Below, piece after piece: positions 23,112-34,760 of a stretch of 64,000 nt of DNA. The stretch comes from Eleusine coracana subsp. coracana (lineage: Eukaryota; Streptophyta; Magnoliopsida; Poales; Poaceae). The position numbers and the translations under genes were made by a program. The DNA is taken from positions 40,298,658 to 40,362,657 of the forward strand of contig CM064433.1 in NCBI GenBank assembly GCA_032690845.1. The letters run 5' to 3'. The first letter of the stretch is position 1. Every line of letters begins with the position of its first letter. The notes beneath the pieces were generated by a model. That model was not told where the DNA came from. It worked only from the letters and a program-made list of their open reading frames with translations, and searched no databases.

Positions 23112-24122
23112 GAGCATCTCTAGTAGGGCTTCTAAACAAAGGTCCTACTCTAAATTTTAGAAGACAGAGCAAAAAAACCCAACTCATGTGGGGCTTCCAT
23201 CCACTCTCTTATTTTGCATGTCCTCCCAAAATTCCTCTCCATCCTCTCCCAAAATTCCTCTCCATCCTCCAAGGTTTGGGAGCCTCCTATCCACCCTCCT
23301 ATCCCTGGGTACCACCATTTTTTCTTTTTCTTTTTCTTTTGCCTCCTTTCTTCTCTCCCTCCCTCCCCCCCCCCCCCCCCCGTCTCTCCCGTGGAGAACA
23401 GATCGCCGGTGTGGGATGACGTCGAAAGGCGGGTGTAGGCGTGGGCCACGCAACAGCGGTGGCGCCTGCAGGGCGAGCGGTTGGGAACAAGCACGTGGCG
23501 CCATGGACGCCGCCCTAAGATCACCCTCCTACGGCTTCGCCGCGATGACCCCTCCTGTGTTGGCAACCTCCATCCAACCACTGTCGGGCATGGGCGAAGC
23601 AGCGGCGGCGCCAGGGCCGAGTACGGGCTGGTCGGTGGCATCAGACGGGATTAGAGGGGAGTGGAGGGCAGCGAGGGCAGAGACGGTGGTAGACAGGAGG
23701 GGCTAGAGGTGGGCGAGAGTGGAGGGGAGGAGGGCACGGGCGGCATCGCGGGCGTAGGTGAGCAAGGAGCGAGATGTGTTGCCATATACAGCCACGCCTG
23801 CTCATGCCGGCAAGTTCCAACCACTCGTCGTCCTCGGGCCAGCGCTGATAGCGGAGAAACAAGCGGGGGCTCGAGCAGCAGGCGACGGACAGACGACAGC
23901 GGTGGTCCTGTGCATATGTGGGGACGGTGCGTACGAGGCGTTAGTGTGGAGAAGGAGTAGTCAGTATTTTATTTCTCAGACCGATGGGTCCCATTGGTAA
24001 ATAGAAGTCCTATATGCATGCCCTACTAGAGTTTGGTGCAAATTTGGGCTCCTAAATTTTATAAGTGGACTTGTAAAATTAGAGTTGGGAGCCTTGTTTT
24101 ACATGGTCCACTACAAATGCTC
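23112..24122. mobile_element. PIF/Harbinger-like element with GC-rich interior
   Basis: 1011 bases between TTA duplications (23109-23111 and 24123-24125). The left end GAGCATCTCTAGTAGGG and the right end CCACTACAAATGCTC are imperfect inverted repeats. The interior is GC-rich (23390-23940), with open frames on both strands, a C-homopolymer near 23367-23382 and no transposase. This pattern fits a non-autonomous element that captured a host fragment (inference). Confidence 0.7.
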
Positions 24123-24565
24123 TTAGCTTTCTACTAGTCCTTATATTAGCCCAGTAGGGCCCATGGTCTAGTGCTCGCTTGTGTCGGGACAGATGTAAAG
24201 CATCATCTTGTGCAGAGGAAGAGCCTAAGCCAAGCTATTTCTTATGATATTTTAATGCGGATTAGAGATACCCAGAAGGCCAAAACCTTAAATGAACGAA
24301 GAGCTCAAAAGTAACCAGCAATAGTGTGAGGCATTACACAATTTCCCTCTATAAATGGCTGCCCGCCCTAGCGCATACACGACAGCCACGTAGATAAATT
24401 TGTTTTTAACATTGGATGTCGACCCCACAGAGGAAGCGGGGTGGGGCTGATGGCATTGGCACGGGCTGCAAGAGCGGACCTGCACGACGAGCAGGGGCGG
24501 GGACTAGGAGGAGGTAGGGTGATATGGCAAGCGGAGGCAGGGGCCAGGAGGAGGTGGGCTGACTG

Positions 24566-26036
24566 TGGGAGCAAGTCTAATTGTTGTCCTGTAGAATTTG
24601 CCCTTTAGCTTTTGTGGCACCCTTTTGTCATATAGGACACCAGAAGCTTGGCGTCACTTCAACCAACTAGCTTTAATTCTATGATGACTAACATCTTCAT
24701 CAATATCTTCGTCCTTCTGAAGCATTGATCCAAAAAGTAATGGCCATCAAGATTGCTAACATCTCTCTCCTCACATGGAGTGGAACTGAAATCAAAACTA
24801 CTAATATCTCTATAAGATGTCTTATCAAGAAAATCGACTCCATTGTCGATCTCCCTAGCATGAAACCAAATTGGTTTTTTGTGATGCTCGTGAATCCTCT
24901 TAAGTGATGTTCAATGGTCACTTTCCAAAGCTTCATTGTATGACTCATTAGATTAATCCCCTTATAGTTGCTACAACTTCTGAACATCGCTCTTGTTCTA
25001 AGAACATTGGAACTAAAATACACCTCCTCCTCTTGTCAGGCATCTTTTTTTATCCAAAGATAAGGTTAAACAATTTAGTAAGCCAAACTATTGCTACATT
25101 CTGAAGCAATCTCCACACTTCAATAGGGATACCATCTAGACCCAACGACTTTCCTCCTTTCATTCTTATAGGCATCTTTGACCTCAGATTCTTGAATCCT
25201 TCGCACAAAGTGCCAGTTGAGGTCATCCGAAGAGATGTCCAACTCAATGGACGAGCTCCTATTGTCTTTATTGAAGAGTTTATCAAAATAATCTGGTCAT
25301 CCTTTCTTGATCTCTTTGTCTTTAACTAGAAGCCAATTTGTATCATCCTTCATGCATTTGACTTGGATGATGTCCCTTGTCTTCTCCTCTCGGATATTGG
25401 TCATCTTGTAGATATCCCTCTTCCCTTTTTTTGTGCTCTCCCATATGTATAGGCCATCATACATCCGGCCCCATGCTTCATTTACTGCTCACTCTACAGC
25501 CTTTGTTCACTACATTATAGCTCCATGTTAACCATACTCTTATCAAGGTGTAGACGTTGGAATCACTTCTCTTTTATGGCCTTCTGATATCATCTTTCCA
25601 CCACCAAGTATCCTTAGCTTCCTGCTTGCCTCCCTTCGTCATTCCAAGCTCCTCTAATGCCACTTTCCTAATGCAAATGGCAATCGTCATGCACATGTTG
25701 TTAGTATCCTGTTCTTCATGTCATGGTCCCTCTTGGATAACCCTCTCTTGTTAAAAGCATGTGTTGTCCCTTCCTTGAACCTTCAACACTTCGTCTTTGC
25801 CACTTTGATGCGCTTGCGCCATTGGATGTGTACTCGAAAATGAAACTCTGCTAGCACAAGCTTATGTCGAGGTATTACACACTCTCAAGGTATCATTTGA
25901 CAATCTAAGCAAGCATTCATATCCTCTGATCTCGCTAGGATGAAATAAATTTGGCTACAGTATTGACTGCTGCTAAAGGTTACGAGGTGAGAAACCCACT
26001 TTCTAAAGAAGGTGTTCGCTACAATCAAGGTATAGG
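24566..26036 (-). pseudogene. LINE (L1-like) fragment: endonuclease end, RT start and C-terminal tail
   Basis: On the minus strand, 26036-25870 encodes the end of an endonuclease domain (ANTFFRKWVSHLVTF, then IYFILARSED). A degraded linker follows. The frame 25286-25050 has GGKSLGLDGIPIEVWR, a LINE reverse-transcriptase entry motif. The frame 25023-24830 has SHTMKLWKVTIEH and TKNQFGFMLGRSTMES. The catalytic centre of RT is deleted. The sequence jumps near 24800 to the C-terminal part ending with RQASGVLYDKRVPQKL (24580-24680). Stops and frameshifts are many. It is the 3' half of the LINE whose 5' half lies at 29228-29880. Confidence 0.85.
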
Positions 26037-29000
26037 TGTGACACCCCGAGTGTCCAGAAAACCAGCAAGGGAAACCCTAGTCATAACGAGTAATCATAAG
26101 TGATCCAAAAAAAAATTGAACATTATTTGAATGAAATTTGATCAAATTTCAACACCACTTGAGCTACAAGTTCAAATTTTCCAACATAACTTGGGCCCAC
26201 CAAAGTATATGTTGTAGGTGATGATGAACAATAATTTTCAGAAAATTATCAGATTTTTTTATTCCAAGCTTAATCTGCCCAAATAAATGCCCTAGGTCCT
26301 AATAACACCTTAACTTTGAAAAAATCCCCATTTACATTTGAATCAAACCTGTGGGGCAAACATATTTTTGAAATTAAGAGCACATCGTGGTGAGAATGTA
26401 CATATTTTAAGTTTCCTCACTGGAGCTATGCAAATAAATTTATGAAATTATTAACAGGAGGCAGTTTGGAAAATCAACTAAAAAGAAACACCACGTGGGT
26501 CCCACCCGTCAGCCACTCAGCCGGTCTTCTTCCTCGCCCATTGGCCGTCGTGGGCGGCAGAGCTGCGCATGGCGCTCATACACCGTTGATGCTCCCACCT
26601 GGTCGGTTCCTGTGTCCGAAAACCGGCATCTACACCCACGGTTTTGCCCCCGGCACCCCATTCCTCTTTGTCACTCACCCTCTCACACTGCTCTTCTCGT
26701 TGCCTCTGGCTCTGCTCAAGTTGTGCGTCATGGCCTCCATGCGAGCGCTTGAGCTCAAGCTCCCCGCGGCTGTTGTGGCTCGCTAGCCCTCGTGAGCAAC
26801 CGCGACGAGGTCCCTCTTCTTCCCCAGCCGGGTCCCGGCCTTCCCCCATGGTGGACGGGCTGAATCGATCCCTTTTCCGTTGAGCCCGGTCGCCGGAGCA
26901 GCCACCATTTCATCGCGAAATTCTTCCAGTCCGGTGAGCGAAACATTTATTCCTTAAGCATGAAGCTTCATCCATTCCTCACGCATCGATTTGACTCTTT
27001 TCCCCCTCCATTCATGCAGCCACCGCACCGGATTTGATTATTTTCTGGCCGCCGTCCGCCGTTGGGGCCTCTCCAGGTCGACTCCCCTGATTTTCCTGAT
27101 TTTCACATAGGGTAATAATTCCAGAAATGTTTATTATCTTGTAAATTCGATATCCAATGAAATACTTGGAGTTTTTAGGCAAACTAAAATTCTTTGGGTT
27201 CCTCCTGTTAGGTAGAATGTTTCAAAAATGCTAACCCACTTTGCATGTTAGTGTTATTATCATAACTAAAATAAATATGTGAAGCACTAATAAATTTATA
27301 AATAAATCTATGAAACTTATGAATTCAGAATCTTTCGAAGGTGACCCCCTTTAGCACTTCCTAACCACGCTGTCAGGGTACACATTTAAATTCTCAGTAT
27401 ATTGGTCATAACTAATTATATGACATTTTCACTAGAAAAATTATTTAAAATTATTGGCTCAGTGCATGTCACTGAAACTTGGTCCAAAACTCACATTTAG
27501 CATATTCTAATTGAAATAAATCACCCCTGTTCATTTGACTTCCAGAACAATGCTAAAATAATCAATTGTCTTGTAGCTCTATTATTCCATTTGGCACTAA
27601 AGTTTAATTCCAACATTTTGTTTTGGCTCGTATCAAACATTACATAAGCTGAAGGTAATGCCTCGATCAGTACACCTTAGGGATGTACACTTCGCATCTT
27701 TTATTCAATTATCATAACCACACGCCTTGTTCTTTTATATAGTAACTCATCGAGTTAGCGTATTTGTTAAGAAAATGCCACGAATCAAAATATTTCTCAT
27801 GCATCGCATCAACTTTGCATCATATAGATTACGAGGTGAACCACGTGGAGGCTGGAACAAAGCAGGATCCAGAAGGTGAAAGAAATGATCTGCTAAGTCA
27901 AGAGCAGGCTACAGGCAAGCCCCGGTGCATCCCACCAGTTTACATTTTTATTTTATCACTAGTTAGGGATGTAAGATCGTCTGTGCATTAAATTCATAGG
28001 AGTTATTTAAAAACCTAGTATTGCAGTAAGTTCCTTTTACCCGATAATAGCCTTAGTACGATAGTTGCTCTGCTTAATTTAGAACAACCACTCGTAGACT
28101 AGGAAATATTATCACTAGGAAAAGATATCGGCTGAAGGAAAGTTTGAATGAGATAACAATGAAGACCGGACGGACAACTAGGTGAAAAGGGAAGGACAGC
28201 TTGCTTTCAAGAAGGTAGCCCCATCCGAGTCACCTAAGGCTACGCGTTGTGTCCGACCCATGGGATCAAGTTTAAACGTACTGTTTACATGCTGGAATTA
28301 TGGGCCTAGTAAACTGACGTAGTTACGACTACTGTTTGGTCGGATGGTACCCTGACCTTGAGGTGGAACTGGGGCTGAGAGGAGGGAGCAATCCACCCAC
28401 GGATGGCGGCACGGGGCACATCGCGTTGGGGGACCCTTCTCGAGGGCGCCAGGCGCGGAAGACCTTGTGGTACCGTACACGAAAAGTTGCTCCATACGGC
28501 TTCCAGGAAGCACGTATGGGTCGTGCAAACAGGTTTCTCCTGCAGGATGTAAATCGATTCGAGTCGCTACCCCTTACAGTAACGAGTACCACTTGATAAC
28601 TCCGTCGGAATGTCGTTGGAAGCCATTAATATGATGAATGGGTTCAATATTGCTGTGTGGAATTATTATTAATTGTATTGCAACTATGATTGTTATAGTT
28701 ATAATGCAAACTAAATTTATTACTTCGTATGTCAAGTTAACTTGCTGCTAAAACTTGAAAAATAGATCCACTCTTATGCTGACTTTTGGCAACATAAACC
28801 CTATCCTTAGCCTGTGCATGTCTAGGAGTCGGCTGTAGATGCCTATTTTGACGGGTTAATCTTGCTAAGTATTAGTTGCTCAGGGCGTAGCTCTTTATGG
28901 TTTTCAGATGATCAGGGTGGCCAGTTTTTCGACTTTTGGAACGTCGAGTGGAAACCCTGCAGTCCATAGGAGGAGCTCCATGTTGCTTGCCGGTACGCTG

Positions 29001-29227
29001 TTATGGGCATGACACCGATCAAGGCCAAAATTTCTGTTGTGTATCATCGTGAGAGTACGATTGTACCTTAAGTATCTCATCGAACCATTCTATCATTGTT
29101 GAACTATTCCGCTTCTGCACTTTTAAAAACACTGATTAAATTCAGATTTATATAAAACTCTGTACTCTATGTATGTCTTGTTGTAACTATATTATTTCTG
29201 TCATGTGTTATACTATTGGGCGTCACA
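26037..29227. mobile_element. Long LTR-like element (about 3.2 kb) inserted in the LINE
   Basis: Begins TGTGACACC and ends GGCGTCACA, inverted termini of an LTR. It shares several blocks with 39269-42477: GGCAAGCCCCGGTGCATCCCACC near 27914 and 41071, and the GACCGGACGG / GGTAGCCCC stretch near 28164 and 41352. Length and start fit the very long LTRs of Del/Tekay-type gypsy elements (inference). No coding domain was recognised. The two halves of a LINE flank it, but no 5-bp target duplication is visible, so it may not be a clean solo LTR. Confidence 0.65.
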
Positions 29228-29880
29228 GCACGTGTCGCCGCCCGAGAAAGATCCTGGAATAAAATCGTCTCCGTGGTAAGACGGTTCTGTTATAGTAGGA
29301 CAAGTTCAGGAGCTCCTCTTCTTGTTGGTTGCTACTCCCGTATCCAAAACCCCAGGAGCCCCTTCAAAACCTACCCTAGAATACCCTACACGACCATTAA
29401 GGTCTTCTCCTATAAAGAGCTTCTCGCCAATAGGCACACCACTGACCACCATGTCCAACTCCTCCCAGATATAGCTCTTGGCTTTCTCATCAAGACCTGT
29501 TTAAGGGGCGTAAGCGCTAATCACATTAAGCACCACATCTCCCACGAGCAGCTTCACTAGAATAATCGTGTCTTCTTGCCTCCTGATGTCCACCGCGCCA
29601 TCTTTAAGGGTCTTATCAATCACAATGCCTACTCCATTCATGTTTGTTGTCATCCCTGTGCACCATAGTTTGAAACAGTATCCTTCATCTCCTTCACCTT
29701 TTGTCTCCTATTTTGTCTCCTGGATATAAAGTATGTTCACACGTCGCCTAATCATAGTGTCGACTACCTGTTGGAGCTTACTCGTTAGGGACCATACATT
29801 CCAAGTACTTACCCGCAACCTACTAGGCTCAGCTAGCTTCCTTAGCCTCCACGTTCCGTCGAGTCATTGCCATAACAAAA
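29228..29880 (-). pseudogene. LINE (L1-like) endonuclease fragment
   Basis: On the minus strand from about 29830 the apurinic-endonuclease-like domain of a plant LINE can be read: STWNVWSLTSKLQQVV, LYIQETK, MNGVGIVIDKTL, then VISAYAP at about 29505-29520. An in-frame stop follows the ETK motif and another follows YAP. The frame then decays toward the insertion point at 29228. The enzyme would nick target DNA to prime reverse transcription; this copy is dead. Confidence 0.82.
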
Positions 29881-29929
29881 CAAGCCTCCACGTTCACTCT
29901 TAAGGACTAGAAATTCCCATATTAATCGG

Positions 29930-30120
29930 AGAAAATAAGAAGAAAATTTTACCCACCATTGTCATGATAAAATAATTAGACCAAAATATTCTAGAAATAT
30001 TTTCAAAATTACCCACCAATGCCATTATGTAAAAATTAGCCCAAAATACCCTTATACTTAAAAGAAAAATTATCCACTACTGTCATTCAAAAATATAACC
30101 TAAAATACCCCTACTCATTT
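29930..30120. repeat. Degenerate tandem repeat, about three units of 60-70 bases
   Basis: Units begin TTACCCACCA, TTACCCACCA and TTATCCACTA and contain a variant of AAAATACCC. Non-coding. No family is recognised. Confidence 0.55.
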
Positions 30121-30143
30121 TAATTAATTACCCAATATTCAGT

Positions 30144-30236
30144 ACGGCAGCTCACTATCGTTCAGTACAAGGTAGCATCTGCTTGCCAGGAGCGGTTTCC
30201 ATCCTGTTGATCGGCTGAACGATAGCGAGCTGCCGT
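30144..30236. repeat. Hairpin with 22-base arms
   Basis: Positions 30144-30165 and 30215-30236 are complementary at 21 of 22 positions, with a loop of 49 bases. The arms begin ACGGCAGCTC and end GAGCTGCCGT. The compact fold is in the size range of plant microRNA precursors, but a small foldback transposon is equally possible. Confidence 0.6.
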
Positions 30237-31036
30237 AGATTCCGAATACCGTCCACGAGCATGACATGGACGCCGAATTCATGATGTCATGCATAATCTA
30301 ACATTAATAGTTATGGATTTGATAGCGTAGTATATAGACATGATACTATCAATCAACATTTGTGACATCTCATTATCCTCCATTTACCAGTTAATTTGAA
30401 ATTCATAGATGCACAAATCAGTCCACTGAAGTTCTGGACTTTGTTACATGAGTGAACTGGCTTCCATTGAAAACAAGCATGATAAGCCATAGGCCGTCTC
30501 TTTTGTCCTTCAGGCATCAACTGTCCAAAAAGAGCACTCCTCTCCACATATATCAATGCCGATGTGATTTGTTCTAATTATATTTTAGATATATGTGCGC
30601 TTAGCATATTTGGCATTGCTCTGTTAGTAATAGACAGATCCAGATATAACATAACAAAATAATATTCAAAATTCTATATAAGTAAACTCTATTTCTTTTG
30701 AAGCTAACTATATCAACAGCAAAACATGTGTTGATATATCGAAATCAACATCCATATGATCAGTAAAAATGAGATATAAGAAATCGCTATTGCTAATTTG
30801 CCATACTAGTCAGTCAACCCGTGCACCTGCACGGGCGAGCAATACCTTAAAATTTTGAAAAGTCATTGCAAAATTGTTTTGTAAACTCCTAATTTAGTAC
30901 AGTATAGTACCAGAAATTGTTCCAGAACTTTAGTCAAAGACTTTAATTTTTTTCATCATTTAAGTGTCTCATTAAAAAAATATATAGTGGTACAATATAG
31001 TACTGCTACAGTTGTATAGTTGTTGGAAACACTTAG
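30237..31036. other. AT-rich stretch with a possible Helitron end
   Basis: A minus-strand frame at 30353-30556 has no recognisable domain. At 30806-30835 the wording ACTAGTCAGTCAACCCGTGC, then a complementary GCACGGG, reads on the minus strand as a hairpin followed by CTAGT. This is a Helitron 3' end pattern. The partner end was not found. Confidence 0.4.
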
Positions 31037-31805
31037 GAGGCGTTTGGTTCAATTATTGTAACGCAAAGGCAATTGTAATCAAAACACGCTGGAATCGTAA
31101 ACAAAGTATCAGAAACCGGAGATTGTTTGGTTTCCACACTGTAATGAAAACAGGGGACATCAGATGTACGACATCAGAGGATGGAGGCCGCGATGCAGCA
31201 ACCTCGCGCTGAAATTCTTGCAAAATCGAGCGGCATCCTCTTCTCTGCGAGCCCAAACTCGACAAGATCAATCATGGGGACAGACGGAGGCAAAAGAGCA
31301 GGCGCCGGACGGCCGGAGGAGCACCAAGAGGGAGAGCAGCGTCAGGGCCATCTGTCCGCTTGCTTCATGGCCGTCGTCGGCGCAGGCGCAGGCACAGGCA
31401 CGAGCCGCTCCCTTGGTAAGATCAAATACTCCCTCCGTTCGCTAATTCCTGTCATTCCCCACAGCCCATCTGAACTAAAACATAACTAGCTCCTGATGTT
31501 CGAACGACATCATTTAGAAAACAGAGGGAGTAGATAACATGGTGCGCCAATCATTGATGATCGGATCTTGCGGTCCCGGAGCATATCGTTGAGCCGCGGC
31601 GGCGGGGAGACAGAAGCGGCCGAGCAGAGGACGAGGAGAACAAACGATGCGATACCGGTCTGGGAAGGTGGGAATCAGATTTACACAGTCTGTTATCCGA
31701 TTACAGGATACCCGATTACAGACAATCGTCAAACAAACACGTGTAACGGATTGTGTTACCTTCCGTATTCCGATTACGATACAAAACGGCCAACCAAACA
31801 GCACC
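31037..31805. mobile_element. PIF/Harbinger-like element
   Basis: 769 bases with TTA duplications (31034-31036 and 31806-31808). Left end GGAGGCGTTTGGTTC and right end CCAACCAAACAGCACC are imperfect inverted repeats. The inside shows further inverted matches (GTAATCAAAACACG and CAAACACGTGTAACG regions). No transposase. A Stowaway-like MITE is nested inside. Confidence 0.75.
31429..31530. mobile_element. Stowaway-like MITE nested in the PIF-like element
   Basis: 102 bases with TA on both sides (31427-31428 and 31531-31532). Left end CTCCCTCCGTTC and right end AACAGAGGGAG match the CTCCCTCCGT termini of grass Stowaway elements. Non-coding. Confidence 0.82.
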
Positions 31806-31808
31806 TTA

Positions 31809-33134
31809 GTTCTTCACAACATCACAACAACCCTGTTTTTTATTTGTTTCTGATATGTTTAAGCGCATGTGAACGGCGGCAATGGGCTAACTTCATCATG
31901 CTTACGTACTAAATAGAGCCACGTCCCGGACAACGAATTATTGAAGGATGTTTTTAGTTATCTGATTACTAAATGGAGTGAAATGTATACTAACAATGAT
32001 CCATTGATGCATGCATAACTTGTGCAGAAGGGAACACATACCTTTTCTGTGCCCACCATACCAAAGGTAACAACAGATGTGTGTGTATGGAGTGTATGAA
32101 TCGATCATCACAACATCACCGATAATGCCGCTGTGGTAATCTCCGCCGTTGGCGATGTTGGCCGTCCGCTTTGGACATAAATAGCTCAAAGTATGTCTAC
32201 TAACCTATCAATTATGTTGTACATAGGCAAGTAGATGAGTGGATGACCCATCCACCATCGTAACACTGCAACCTGGAAGACCACTTGTTTGCATTGTGTG
32301 CCTGTGTTGGATCTATCCGTTGATGGTGCAGAACTGTAGGATCTCCTCTACTTCCGCTTCCTGTATTAAGCTTGGACTGACCCATGGAGGACGGACTCTG
32401 ACGAACTTGTTGCATGTAGGAGCAGACGGTTTCCGACGAGCCGCCACATGATCGACCTCATCAAATTGGTCCGGCATGATTACCCCCAGCCCCCAGGCTA
32501 CTGTGGCAGCGATCTATGAGCGGGGAGTGCAAGAATTCACGGCCAATGTTGTGTCCTATACCGCTTGATATCAACAGGCATAGTCAATTTCCACCTACGT
32601 TCTTGGTAAATTCATTAGCCACACCGAGGTGGGACGTCTGTGGGGCTTTGGGCATTGGCCCTCTTGACCGCACAGAAAGAAACAAAAATCAAAGGATTTA
32701 TGTTGTTTGCTTTTGTTGGGACTTCCTGTACCGTCAAAATTCTTTACCGAACCTTATGTGGCGGAAGGAGTTGTAATAAGGCTTGCCTCTTATCAAATAT
32801 TGTAATTAATCTTTTTTTCTATATATTGGGTGTCCATCTTTAAAAAAAAACTTTTCCATGATTAACACATTTCTTTCAAGCGGACTCCAAAGTCCATGCA
32901 TGATTATCCTCATGTACACGTGAGCTGCCCAGAGAAGTACTTGCCGTACATGATTTGTACATGATTGTACGTGAGCCAGCTAAGATGTAAGATATAAATA
33001 TGGAACATACGTCAACCGTAGATCTGTTCTGTATATAATTAGGATTAGAAAACGGAGGGTCAAATGTTTTGCTTTATTGTGAGAATTTTTAGGATTAACG
33101 TGAAGGCCTCAAAAGGAACCTTCAATTAGTAAAT
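31809..33134. other. No gene recognised
   Basis: Mixed sequence. Plus-strand frames at 32239-32843 have no recognisable domain. A T-run and an A-run near 32813-32850 may mark a retroposed fragment, but this was not resolved. Confidence 0.4.
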
Positions 33135-33157
33135 ATAAGATAAGATAAGATAAGATG
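33135..33157. repeat. (AAGAT)n microsatellite
   Basis: Four to five copies of TAAGA at the edge of the copia-1 fragment. Confidence 0.85.
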
Positions 33158-33562
33158 GGAAGGGAGGAGCCATTACAGACTAAGATTTGAGATGGTGTGA
33201 AGGAGGGAGAGATAGAGGAGAGGGTACCTCAGTTATTGGTGAGATGAGAGGAGGCACCAGAATCCATGTACCAATCCGGCTGCTACAGCATCAAGGAGTT
33301 CAGAGTGTTGACGAGGGCAGTCGGATCACACGATGGTGATGTAGGGGTTGGTGTGCCGTAGGGATGTGGAAGCAGACCCAGAGCCACAGGGGGCCAGCAA
33401 GCATAGCCTATTGAGGAACACCAGGCCGGGGACCGAGGATACCCTGGTCGGGTTGCATCGGCCAAAGTTGAACCAGGGCCGAGGTGCACCAAACAATCTG
33501 GAGTTACCCGTGCCATTGTTGAAGTTGCGCATGTTTTTGTTATTGTTCCATGGCCAGGGCGC
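33158..33562 (-). pseudogene. Copia-1 fragment: gag end and protease
   Basis: On the minus strand the frame reads from a Pro/Asn-rich gag tail (PWPWNNNKNMRNFNN) to the protease motif WYMDSGASSHLT near 33255-33290. A stop follows soon after, and similarity ends at the microsatellite. The gag end resembles Ale/Retrofit-type copia elements (inference). The upstream part of the same gag lies beyond the CACTA and Ds-like elements, at 46981-47114 and 47910-48046, in a compatible frame. Confidence 0.78.
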
Positions 33563-33781
33563 TCCCACTAGAAGAAACTATTTATTCCATGACGGTTCAC
33601 TTATGACGGTTTAGAAATCCGTCATGGATTTGCAATAGTGGATATTAGGCCCATAATATAGTGACGGTTGTAATGAATTCGTCATGAACCATCTACGTCA
33701 CCCGGCCACACCCGCAGCCAACCGTCCACGTCAGCATCACCCATCCACGTCACCAGGCCACACCCCGCACCAAAAAAATAT

Positions 33782-33850
33782 GTGCACGGCGGGGGTCGAA
33801 CCCGAGATCTCCTACTTCAGGAGGGAGTGTCCTACCACCAGAGCACTGCT
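33782..33850 (-). other. tRNA-like relic
   Basis: On the minus strand a B-box-like GGGTTCGACCCCC is followed by a stretch partly complementary to the start. An anticodon-arm-like stem CTCC/GGAG surrounds a 7-base loop, and GGTGGTAGGA resembles a D-arm/A-box. The acceptor stem pairs over only about four bases, so it is not a sound tRNA gene. It may be a tRNA-derived relic carried by the CACTA end. Confidence 0.45.
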
Positions 33851-34289
33851 GAGCTTGTGAGAAACGAAGGGTATTTTTGCTATTAATCCTTTAGCTAGTT
33901 TGGCGTGGGGAGCAGGTGGGACCAAGGTTCACAGAACCGGGGTTAACCGGCCAGTTAACCGGTGAACCGGTGTGGGCCGGTTTCACTGGTCGGCCGGTTA
34001 ACCCCCGGCCCGAGTTTGAAATTTTTTGAAATTTGTATGAAAAATTTGTAAAAAAACTAGAGGAGAGACTAAGATTTATGGTGAAATTAGTTTTTGAATC
34101 TAAATTGATTTGCCATTGGAAATAAATCACGAAACTAAAAAATAAAAGGAAAAAAAAGAAAAAGAAGGAACCGTACCTTATCTTCTCGAGTTGACGCATC
34201 TGGTGGCTCCCGTGATCATTCGACGCCTTCCCCGAGCACCATCGCCCCCAATCGCCGCTCCGCGCGCCTTCCCCGAGCGCTAATCGCCG

Positions 34290-34605
34290 CCAGCGCGCGA
34301 TTAATCGGCCGGGCGGGCCGATTAACCGGCCGATTTGGCAGACTAGCCGGGCTAGGCTGCCCGCGCAGGTCCTTGCCGAGTAGCCGGCCGAGCTTCCCGG
34401 GTAGTCGGTGGGCTGGGCCGATTAGTCGGCCGGCCTGGCCGATTAACCGGCCGCGACGGTGTGCCCGCGAGGCCCGTTGGCTAGCCGACTAGCCGGCCGG
34501 CTAGGCCGACTAATCGGCGACTAAGGCCGGCCGGCTAGGCCGACTAATCGGCGACTAAGGCCGGCTAGTTGGTGGCAGTGGCCGGTTAGCCGGAGCTCGG
34601 AGGTC
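34290..34605. repeat. Subterminal CCGG/TTAACC repeats of the hAT element
   Basis: A dense array of short motifs such as GATTAACCGGCC and GACTAATCGGC, many palindromic. It includes a direct tandem copy of about 37 bases near 34490-34565 (GGCTAGGCCGACTAATCGGC repeated). It probably represents transposase-binding sites (inference from hAT biology). Confidence 0.8.
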
Positions 34606-34760
34606 AGTTTCCTTTTTTTTTAACACAAAATAGGAATGAGTTTGTTTGTTGTTGTATAAGAAAATGCATAGATAGTGTATGTTAGGTTTTACAGTTCAAT
34701 ACAAAATACATGCATAGATAGTTAACAAATTTTATGTGTCGTTGTTGTGTAGGAAGATTG

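Noticed and set aside
23150..23706. Overlapping GC-rich frames on both strands
   Set aside because: Low-complexity Pro/Arg/Ser frames within a PIF-like element, with no family match; kept only as possible captured sequence.
30353..30556. 67-codon minus-strand frame with several Cys and His
   Set aside because: No family recognised and no splice context; could be a relic but cannot be supported.
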